A DNA stretch of 64,000 nucleotides from Zelopaecilomyces penicillatus (taxonomy: Eukaryota; Ascomycota; Sordariomycetes; Hypocreales; Pseudodiploosporaceae): assembly GCA_005765155.1 (NCBI GenBank), contig VCCP01000003.1, positions 3,224,001 to 3,288,000 on the forward strand, in the 5' to 3' direction. Positions 54,929 to 64,000 of this stretch are shown in pieces. Under the pieces are notes generated by a model that was not told where the DNA came from, did not search any database, and was given only the letters and a program-made list of their open reading frames with translations. Both the position numbers and the translations under genes were made by a program. Numbering within the stretch: position 1 is the stretch's first letter; the number at the start of each line of letters is the position of its first letter.

Positions 54929-57626
54929 ATGAAGTTACTTTCAAACCACCCCGACGAGTCTGTCATTCGGGCAGAGCGTGTACTTCACATACTTTATCCT
55001 GTGCTTCTAATAGCCACTCTCATCGTGGCTAATGTCTTACCATGGATTGGTGTCCAAGAAGGAAGCACCACTTCTGGCACAAAATCTCAAAGAAACCGAC
55101 TATCGATCCTCTCCATCGCCGCCGCTTTCACATTTGTACGACCTAATTAAAACAACCCCTACAGCATGGTGAACGAGAAAAAATGTGCTAAAATATCCAG
55201 GTGATCGAAGAAGTCATCAATCTCACACAGCGTCGACATGTGACACTTAGTGTCCCCCGTGATGTTTCGGTAAGCCTTGACCAAGAGTTGCAATTCATAA
55301 GGCCGCGAGCCCTAACCATTAGTGACTAGATCTATGTAGTTGGATCTGTTATTGTGTGGGCGTACGTTGCCATTCGTCTGAGACAAAAGTCTACCCCCTT
55401 CTTGCCAGGTTACATTCCCGCGTGGGCACTTGGCACATCCATCGATGTGGCATTACTGGGGTTGATGATTTACTCTTTGCCATTTCATCCCAGAAGAGAA
55501 ATTGGGGATTTGGTGTGTCAAGCTCTAAGGGTAGTGTTCCTGTTCACTGCAGGAATATACGCATGTTTCTCTGTTCAGCTGCACGTTCACAGCAAACACT
55601 CCCCAGACGAAGAACGAAGAAGCTTGCTCGACAACCCAAGCGAAGCAACCAACGCATACGGGTCGTTACATGTTGAAAACCCCGATGATACTAATGATGA
55701 AAACAACAATGATAATGATAGCAATGGCAGTGACGACGATGAAGACGAAGATGAAGACGACAAGGAGATGAAGAAGCTCCAGAAGCAGCGCATCACAGAA
55801 CAGGGTGGCTGGTTCGGCTACCTGAAGGGATTTCTCATCTTTCTTCCCTACGTTTTGCCATACAAGGATCGAATTACGCAGCTGTGGATGCTGGTAATGT
55901 TGGTAGGCATTGCGGCAGAGCGTGTGTTGACTCTGATGATTCCTCGCCAGCTTGGAGTTGTGACAGAAGCACTCACCAGTGTTGGCACTACTGGTAAATA
56001 TTATTGAAGACACTGCTAGAAAGATTGACGGGAGTTTTATAACTAATGTATTTTCCAGGAAGACTTCCATGGAAAGAACTCATTCTCTGGGGCCTTTTGA
56101 AATTCCCGCTCAACGCTGGCATTGACCTCGTCATGTCCATGGCAAACACTAGAGTCACGCAGTTTGCCTACGGCCAGCTGAACAACCTCGCCTTCTCGCA
56201 CGTCATGAGCCTTTCTATGGACTACCACACCACCAGGAGTACCGGAAAAGTTGCCAGAGCCATTGAGCAGGGCACCAACCTCAACGCACTCTTAGACACC
56301 GTCATCTCCACGGGTCCTGTGCTGATCGACCTTGCTGTCGCTGTGATATATCTCGCCTCCTACTTCGACGCCTCCATGGGCTTGATTGTAATCGCTACGG
56401 CAACAGCACATGTGCTCATCACTGTAAAGGGCAACAGCACCACGGCCAAGTTTGAGCGCAGCGCGAGCGAGAAGAGCCGCGTAGAAAACGAGGTGCTTTT
56501 CGACTCCATTAGTAATTGGCAGACTGTGGCGTATCATAACCGGAGCAAGTATGAGCAAGAACGCTATAATAAGACAGTCTGGGATAATCTTTTGGCGATA
56601 CGATATTATATGGATGCCAGCAGCGCTATATACACGTTTCAGAGCTTTGTGATGGATGCGGGACTCATCACGGCTTGCTTTGTGGCGGCGAGAAAGGTTG
56701 TGGATGGGACAGTGCCAGTCAGCAGCTTTGTCTTTCTGGTTGCGTATTGGAACTCGATCAGTGATCCTATTTCTCGACTCTCCTGGACGTTCCACGACAC
56801 GGCGGAGCGTCTGATTAATGCCGAGTGGCTATTCCAACTCCTGCAGACAAAACCATCTGTTCAGGACAAGGAGGGAGCAAAGGATCTGCATGTTGAAGGG
56901 GGTCGTGTCGAGTTCAAGAACGTGTCCTTTTCTTATGATGCGGATCGTCCAATCCTGCAAGATGTATCCTTTACAGCCCAGCCGGGCCAGTCAATCGCCT
57001 TGGTAGGTGAAACTGGGGGAGGCAAGTCAACGTTGCTCAAGCTCTTGTGGCGGTTCTACGACGTCACGGGGGGAAGCATTACCATCGACGGCCAAGATCT
57101 CCGTGACATTACCCTCGACAGCCTGCGGAACTCCCTCGGCGCTGTCCCGCAGGATCCATCGGTATTTGACCAGACCATCATGGAAAACATCCTCTACGCA
57201 CGGCCCAATGCAACAGAAGAAGATGCCATCACCGCATGCAAAGCCGCCCGCATCCACGACCAAATCATGAGTTTTCCCGGCAGCTACCAATCCAAGATTG
57301 GCGAGCGCGGCGTGCGCCTGAGTGGCGGCGAGCTACAGAGACTTGCCATTGCGCGTGTGATTCTGCGACAGCCTCGCATAGTTGTTCTGGACGAGGCCAC
57401 CAGCGCTGTGGACTCGGAGACAGAGGCGAGCGTGCAGGAAGCTATTCGCGAGCTCAGCGTGGGACGGACAGTGTTTATGGTGGCACATAGACTTTCGACA
57501 GTAGTGAGAGCGGATGTGATTCTGGTGATTGATAAGGGCATGGTGGTGGAGAAGGGATCGCATCAGGAGCTGTTGAGTAAGGGGGGGAAGTATTCGCGGC
57601 TATGGACGATGCAGACTGCTGGGTAG
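54929..57626 (+). CDS. HMT1-type ABC half-transporter (ABCB, heavy-metal tolerance)
   Basis: Four exons (54929-55135, 55201-55269, 55330-55993, 56059-57626) give 835 aa. An N-terminal extra membrane domain (about 20-210) precedes a long acidic Asp/Glu/Asn linker (about 240-280), then an ABC membrane domain and one nucleotide-binding domain. The latter has the A-loop region VSFSYDADRPIL, Walker A GETGGGKSTLLKLL (from about residue 630), Q-loop PQDPSVFDQT, signature LSGGELQRLAIARVILRQP, Walker B IVVLDEATSAVDSE and H-loop VAHRLST. This layout is that of HMT1 proteins, which move metal-thiol complexes into the vacuole, and of related mitochondrial half-transporters. It works as a homodimer. The substrate is inferred, and vacuolar location is likely. 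Confidence 0.93.
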
Positions 57627-58259
57627 TTGTAATGTACATCTGGTGTTTGATGACTGGTTGCTATTAATGAAGCTGTTTATGAGTTAGTATTTGAATCATG
57701 TGTAAACTAATTAAGAACTGGAGAAAGCTTGATTACATCTTCGGAGAGATTACGGGGTTGGACCGGGCTTGGCATCCCAATGAAGGGGACAGTCGGCTTC
57801 CTTAGAGAGACCAGCCGTGACACATTCGGCTTACCGCTATTGAACCACGCTTCCATCTGCATTGCCATAGACTTCTTCAGCAAATAGTCTACGCATGTAG
57901 CGTAGATTGGAGAAAAAGGATGTATCAGTTTGTTAGTCCTGAGGGATTGAGGGCTTGTCTTCATTGGAGGCAGAAGAGTAGTCTCGGGCCCTTGACACTC
58001 GTATTCTCGCGAATCATTTCTTTCGGGATGAGGCTGAGACATGCATGGCACAATGTGTCACAAAGCAAGGGATCCCTGTATGTAGGATTGATGGTTGATC
58101 AAGCAAGTCAAGATAGCTACAGGCATGAACACGGACCGTGCAGCAATACCATGATGCTGCGTTATATGTAAAGTTTGTGTGACAACTAATGTTGACGAGA
58201 TATCAACCTGCACTTATATTTGGCATGTTAAATGTCATAAATTATTATATATATCATTA
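57627..58259. other. Convergent intergenic region
   Basis: 3' UTRs of the ABC transporter (+) and the sulfotransferase-like gene (-). The open frames here do not resemble proteins. Confidence 0.5.
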
Positions 58260-59285
58260 TCAGAAACCATCCGGCCGTGTCTTCCACAGCAGATAGCATA
58301 CATAGCCCACCACCCCCATCACCGCCATCCTCCCCATAAAGCTAAACATGGCCTGGTGCGCCCTCGCTATGAGGAATCCCTTATTCTGTAAAACCCTAGA
58401 GTTAAACTCGGCCCGGTCGTTGGCATGGGGAAATGGAGCCTCGACCATCCGCCCTGTTTGTCTGTCCTTGAACAGGGGAACAGGAACATCCAAGTACTCG
58501 CACAGCGGACCCCAGCCGTCTCGGATATGGTACTCGATGCGCCGTTCGGCGGGAATATTATCGCGGAACTCTTGATATATATTGCTGTACCAATCTAGAG
58601 CTTTCTTCTTTTCCTCACCGTGGTCATAGCCAAACGCGAGCTCGTTCATTTTCCTCATCATGTTGAACCAATCTCGCGCGCCTGCGTCAAACAGGCACGT
58701 ATACCTACGCAGCATACGTCTTATTGTAGACGCCGTCGCCGGCGGGCCAGTGACTTTGTAAACACTATGCAAGACGCTCTCATACCAGCTCTCGGGATCA
58801 CGGTTCAAGATGATGACTTTGGCCTCTGGATACGCCTCGGCCAGTTCGACGCTGAAAAGGGCGCTGGGAATGTCGCAGCAGGCTTGGCTACTGCCCAGCA
58901 GCATGTCCCAGTCTTCTCTGGTAAAGGGGGCGCCTCTGCCAGCGTATTTGGCTTCAATGGCGCGCGTCCATAGTTGTGGATGGGCTCTGTCGTTTTGAAG
59001 GACTGCTTGCATGTGGTAGCAGTCGTGGAAGCCGAGTTGTCTCAATGCTGTTCGTATGCCTGGAGAGATGGGAACGTTGGCGCTCTGGTTAGCCAGTGAA
59101 ACACATGTGTATACCGGAGATGCTGATATCAATAACTAAATATAGATTGAATATTGAAAAGCAATGGTTTCTGCCTTTAAAGAAGGGGGTGGCTGCCACT
59201 TACTAACTGTGCCGGTGCGATGTACACCACAGACAATGACACGCATTGGCACGATGCGTCGTGAGTTGGCGTGGAAGTCCGACAT
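58260..59285 (-). CDS. Sulfotransferase-family (type 4) membrane-anchored protein
   Basis: Two exons (59204-59285, 58260-59059) separated by a 144-bp intron give 293 aa. The start MSDFHANSRRIVPMRVIVCG runs into the PAPS 5'-phosphosulfate-type loop GVHRTGT (20-26), which joins SIRTALRQLGFHDCYHMQAV across the splice. Then come DWDMLLGSSQACCDIPSALF, YPEAKVIILNRDPESWYESV (the 3'-phosphate-binding R..S block) and WGPLCEYLDVPVP. A single hydrophobic segment near the C-terminus (MGRMAVMGVVGYVCYLLW) suggests tail anchoring in ER or Golgi. Such proteins are often mislabelled as NAD-dependent epimerases. Acceptor substrate unknown. The donor at 59203 (gtaagt) is used over the earlier gttagt because it restores frame. 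Confidence 0.87.
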
Positions 59286-61131
59286 GATCGGTGATCGGTG
59301 ATGAGTTTTTTTTGGAAGGTTCTTTGTGCTGACAGCAGTAATTGGAAGAATGAAAAGAATAAAAGAAAACATCAATTAACAGTGAAAAGAAGTAGTCACC
59401 CAGCACATCATCATCATCAATGGATTTGATGAATATTTAGTCTGGTTTCCTAAATTAGGCCCTCGGGCAGGTCGGCGACGCCATCAACCGAGTACCCGTC
59501 AAGTCCGGGGTTAGTGCTGAAGATGATCCAGACTAGTTCTTTTCAGCCCTGCGGAAGGGAAAAAGCCAAGGGTCGTCTCTGAGACAGAAAAGTACTTGAA
59601 TCGCTATGGATTGATGCTTGGCTTGGGGTGGCGCCGCCAGCTGTTCATGTTGACATTCGCATGCAGTAATTCCAATTAGTTCGACCCATCCATGGCACGC
59701 GGGCGCTGAACCCTGAAAGATATCGCCAAAGCAGGATGATTACAAATGACTCATGAGCCCCCCAACATGGACACCTTGGAGAGAGATTAGACTGCAATTC
59801 CTTTGGGGTCGGTAGGAATACACCATGGTCGCGTTGGCCGCCGAGTACCGGGTGAGCGTTGGTATAAATGGTTTTGACAGGTTACATTTCTCCAAATTTA
59901 AACAGCTCCCCCTTCTCTAACCTTGAGGTATAAGCTGACGAGATTTGTTTGGTGGCTTTTGAGAGTTTGCCACCTAAAGATTGCGGTAAGGAGGAATACA
60001 TTCTGCGTATTGCCTCCAATCCGTCTCTGAAGGCATTGGAAGGCCATCGTCCTGATCCGCAGTCCATTGACTTTGACATCATGAGTCAACAAATCTCTAG
60101 GTATGCCATTGTATTGAGTGAGAGCAATGTAATGATCAGTCCGTAGTAACCGAGAAAATGCATGTCGTAGGAGATGAGGCAGATGTTTATAAAGACTGGA
60201 TATCGCAATCTCAGGAAAACACTCTCATCACAAAGCGGAATGGTGTGTGAAGTGTAGCCTCGCGCCCCAGATCTCGTTGCCATTACACGACAATGAATTG
60301 GAAAAGGAGCTATATGCCTCACGTCCTCAACAAGCCCCGAAGCTGCTGCGCTACATCTTCTTGACTTTGGCGGGAATGTTAGGCATACCTTATTCAGAGG
60401 CTGCCCATGGATATAATCCAATTGGGAGGCTTTATGCCCATTGTGTATATGGAACTGGGATTTCACAGACTTATGCGCTTCCCAGACTTGACGACAGTAG
60501 CATCAGGAAAGAGGGCGACTTTTCGATTGAGCAGCTGATGCAGAATCACAGTGCCTTCTATATTCAGCTATAAACACTTCAATAAGAAAAATAGGGAAAG
60601 ACATGCGCAACTCACCCGGCTCAACCTCATCTTCATCAGATGATCTTGCTTGCCCTGGGGCTTTTCTCACTTCCTGAAACGAGACTCTCCTACATTTTGA
60701 CCAGTGAACGCGATGAAATAAAGATTTGACGACATGAAAACTGATGAATCAGTCATCGCCTGTTAACCGGCAAGTTTACATGGCAGGACGATGGAATGGC
60801 AGGCTTTATAGCAAAACGCATTCCCCGCTTACGCTGGAGAAGCCAATGTGGGATGTCACCGAGAATGGTAAGATACAAAGTACTTGCAGCCCCAATAAGT
60901 AAATGTTGGCACTGGCAATGATATGCATATCAACTGTGTTTGATGGTGGCATTCATCTCATCTTATCTCATCTCATCACGCCTCACTCACCTCTCCAAAC
61001 TGCTCCATCACATCATCTATCGGCCGCTCACTGTTCTGAACCTCTCATGAGCAGGCAACCATTCATCTTTATTCATTCAATTTAATTACTATCCAAAGAC
61101 TGTGATCCCAATTGAAAATCAAACCGTAAAC
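59286..61131. other. Intergenic region with unexplained open frames
   Basis: Divergent region upstream of the sulfotransferase-like (-) and M3 peptidase (+) genes. Plus-strand stretches 59949-60100 and 60247-60573 read like real protein but lack a proper start and lie in different frames. I cannot assemble a gene from them. TCTCATC repeats lie near 60960-60975. No RNA gene is seen. Confidence 0.45.
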
Positions 61132-63598
61132 ATGTCGCCGTCAATTCCTCCCCAACTGCCACCGAAATTAATCGCCGCTCAAGACATTGTGCCCACCACA
61201 CAACGCATTGTCGATGAGAATCGAGCTGTCCGAATCACTGTTGTGCAACAAATATCGTCATCTTCCGCATGCTTCGACAATGTTGTCCAACCAATAATTG
61301 ACGTGGAGCATCGGAACAACGGCCTCGTCAATCTCATCGCCACACTGCGCTTCGCTTCGCCAGACCAAGCCAGCCGGACAGCCTCGGAAACAGCGCTGCA
61401 GCTGCTTTCCGAGGCTCATTCGGAGTCTCTTAACATGAGTGACTATCATAAACTCTTGGAGTGTGTCAAGAAAAACAGCGAGGACTTGGACTTTGAGTCT
61501 GTCAAGGTCGTGGATGAGATGCTACGAGATTACAGGCGCTGCGGCTATGGCATGTTGGACAGTGAGGGTATTGCCGAGTTCTTACGATCGAGGGACGAAA
61601 TAGACCGACTCCGTCGACAGTTTAACCGCAATCTCATGGACGACAATAGCGGAGTATGGGTTACTTCAGAGGAGCTTCATGGCGTACCTCCATCAGAAAT
61701 GGAGCGTTTTAAGAAGGGGAGCGGTTCTCACGCAGGCCAGTATTTTGTCCACCTTACAAAAGCCGATACCGAATCTGTGTTCAAATATGCCCTAAATCCA
61801 GCGACAAGAAAGAAAGTTTACATTGCCAACGACAAAAAGGTGGAGCAGAATGTCCAGATATTCAAAGACATCACCTCCTGTCGCGATGACAATGCGCGCA
61901 AGCTGAACTACCCCAGCCATGCTGCCTACAGACTCGAGAATCGAATGGCCAAGACCCCCCAATGGGTCAACAGTCTGCTAGATGACCTTGAAGCCACTCT
62001 CAAGCCTCGAGGGGAAAAGGAAATGGATCGCCTAATAGCAAAGAAGAGAGAATATCAGCTCAACCATGGTGAATACATCGACGAGTACCCTGACATCATG
62101 CCACCGTGGGACTATCCCTTATACACTCGACTCGCAGAAGAGGATTCTGAGATTGACCAGCAGAAGATTTCGGAGTATTTTCCATTGCAGCCTACAACTG
62201 CAGCTATGCTCAAGATATTCTCGTCGTGTTTACAGCTCCGTTTCGAGAGGATGCCCGCAGAGCAAATGGAAGGCTGCGTCTGGCACGATGATGTTGAGGC
62301 TTGGAGTGTTTGGGACGATGCCCCGGATGCGTCTGATCCGTTTGTTGGCTATCTTTACACTGATGTTTTGTTTAGACCGAATAAGCACCGTGGATGCCAA
62401 GACTGCAATATTCAAGGGGTGAGAGGTTACTTCTTTTTTGTCGTTCACTTTCACAGATAGTTTTCTATATTGAGCGATCGTATTTGCTTTCAAGCTACAA
62501 CATCCTACTAATCTTTTATGCATAGTCGTTTATAAAACCTGATGGAAGCAGAATGTATCCAGTTACAGTACTCATGTGCGACTTTCCACGACCAACATCA
62601 ACAGGTTGCGCATTACTCAAACATAAAGAAGTCGTTACCCTCTTCCACGGTACGTCACATTCAGAAAACAGATGATATACGAACCAAGCACTGATGAGAG
62701 ATTACATGCTTGTCATTGTTATCACAGAACTCGGCCACGGAATTCATGATCTCCTAGCGAGAACCAAATACGCAATGTTCCACGGCTGGGCAGGCCCCAC
62801 TGACTTTGTGGAGATTCCAAGCTTGATGCTTGAGAATTGGTGCTGGTTGAAGAGCGAGCTCTTGGAGATGAGTTGTCATTATACTACAGTTGATGCCAAA
62901 TATCGACAAAAATGGCAAGAAGAGCATCCGAGTGAGCCGCTGCCACCTACAAAAATTCCAGAAAAGTGGCTGGATGATCTTCTTGCGAGCCGCAATCGTG
63001 GGAAAGTCCTCAGACTTCTCGATATTCTGTTAGTCAAACCCCAAGCTCTCCTCTTCCAAATTCTCCCCTTATTTTCTATAAATTCATGAAGGTCTGACGT
63101 ACTGATAACGTGCTCTTAGTTCAATATCACGCTATGATATGGATATACACAACAGCCAAAACCACGAGCACTGCAACGACCTTGATCTCAAATCCATCTT
63201 CAATAATTACAGGATGAATCTACGTATGCTGCCTATTCCCGATCTAGAAGATCAGGGGCATCCTCATGTCCATTTCTCCCATCTTGTATCTGGTCTCGAT
63301 GTGGGATATTACTCCTACCTCAGGTTAGTCTCTCTCTCTCCCTCTCTCTCTCTATCAAGCACACTTTTTCCAAAATACTGACGAGGTGGCTTGCCCTTGT
63401 TCTCAACTCAGCGGTCAAGTCATTGCTGCCAACATCTTCAATCACACATTTGCCGAAGATCCGCGCAGCCTAGTCGCGTGGGATAGATATCGCCGGGAAA
63501 TTCTGCAGTTTGGTGGGAGCCGGGATGAACTAGAAATGTTGGAAGCGTTTCTCGGTGGACCGGTCAGCACTAACCCATTCCTCCGGAGTTTAGATTGA
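61132..63598 (+). CDS. M3-family metallopeptidase (MepB / thimet oligopeptidase-like)
   Basis: Five exons (61132-62418, 62526-62649, 62728-63028, 63120-63323, 63412-63598) give 700 aa. The mostly helical N-terminal half is followed by the catalytic core: VVTLFHELGHGIHDLLARTK with zinc ligands His 470 and His 474 and catalytic Glu 471, the third ligand Glu 499 in DFVEIPSLMLENWCW, then YDMDIH and AANIFNHTF near the end. The ATG at 61132 is used; the upstream codon is GTG. It is divergent: GYLYTDVLFRPNKHRGCQDC replaces the usual DL.PR.GK..HAANF stretch, and GWAGPTDFVEIPS differs from the common G..VPRDFVEAPS. All zinc residues are kept, so it is probably an active cytosolic oligopeptidase, perhaps with altered specificity. 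Confidence 0.9.
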
Positions 63599-64000
63599 GT
63601 ATAGTCAGTTGAGGCTGCGCCCGCTAATCATGGCTTTGCATGACTACTACTGCTTTGCTGTTCAAGGGGATTGAATATTGTTGTGTTATTGCTTCTGTCG
63701 GCAGTTGGGATCAGTCGAGTCATGCATCAGCAGCGATGCATGTGTTGAAAGCTATTGCATGAAACAACCTGGCCCCGGTGTGAAGTGTGGGATATTAGTG
63801 GGATGGTGGCAACGGGATAAAAGATTACTCGGGCCGACACTAGAACATGATGGTAAATTCGCTAAACTACAAAATGATAATTGAAGTCTTATACTGAAAT
63901 GACAGGGACTGATATGAGAGGGCGAGATGTTCTCAGCCAAAATACAATTCAAGGGTCCAGGACGACGTCAGCGGTCGGACATTTTTGTTGTTAAGCCTAT
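63599..64000. other. Window-end region, 3' side of the M3 peptidase gene
   Basis: Likely 3' UTR and beginning of the next intergenic region. No supported gene. Confidence 0.5.

Noticed and set aside
59830..59925. Short frame containing VGINGF, resembling a GAPDH N-terminus
   Set aside because: Only six residues match, the following sequence diverges at once and ends in a stop.

Overview
This window looks like nuclear DNA of a filamentous ascomycete, most likely a Sordariomycete and possibly Hypocreales. The evidence is short GT-AG introns with fungal-type branch sites, single-gene transcription units on both strands, HET-domain and GH92 genes, a tRNA-His with a short intron, and protein sequences that read like Sordariomycete families. 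The species cannot be named from sequence alone. I resolve 21 protein-coding genes and one tRNA gene. Most multi-exon models close exactly in frame, which is the main support for their exon limits.

Layout. 0-4 kb: a CHIP/STUB1-like TPR/U-box ubiquitin ligase (+) converges on a NIPA-type magnesium transporter (-). 4-12 kb: gene-poor DNA with long homopolymer tracts, holding two small secreted four-cysteine proteins on opposite strands. 12-20 kb: mitochondrial dihydroorotate dehydrogenase (+), then two co-oriented minus-strand genes, a 13-exon dynamin-like large GTPase and an intronless HET-domain protein. Perfect inverted repeats lie on both sides of the HET gene. 21-30 kb: an MDR/quinone-reductase-like oxidoreductase, a GPI-anchored eight-cysteine surface protein and a secreted GH92 alpha-mannosidase.

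30-42 kb: a dense block of less familiar genes. It holds a Glu-tract protein, a small IFI6/ISG12-like membrane protein, a 926-aa protein with a zinc motif, an LRAT/NlpC-like H...NC module and a Cys-Gly tail, a multi-pass membrane protein with an F-box-like segment and two Cys clusters, a GRDP (DUF1399) protein, and a class 3 lipase whose stop codon lies only 24 bp from that of the GRDP gene. 43-64 kb: a cupin, a long gap, an MFS sugar transporter, tRNA-His(GTG), a secreted or vacuolar M20 carboxypeptidase, an HMT1-type ABC transporter, a membrane-anchored sulfotransferase-like protein and a divergent M3 (MepB/thimet-type) metallopeptidase.

No secondary-metabolite cluster, CRISPR array, rRNA or intact transposon is recognised. 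The most interesting material is the set of immunity- or cell-death-flavoured genes between 13.6 and 35.6 kb (large GTPase, HET, IFI6-like, H...NC-domain protein) and the unusual domain architectures at 32.7-37.7 kb. Any functional link between them is inference.
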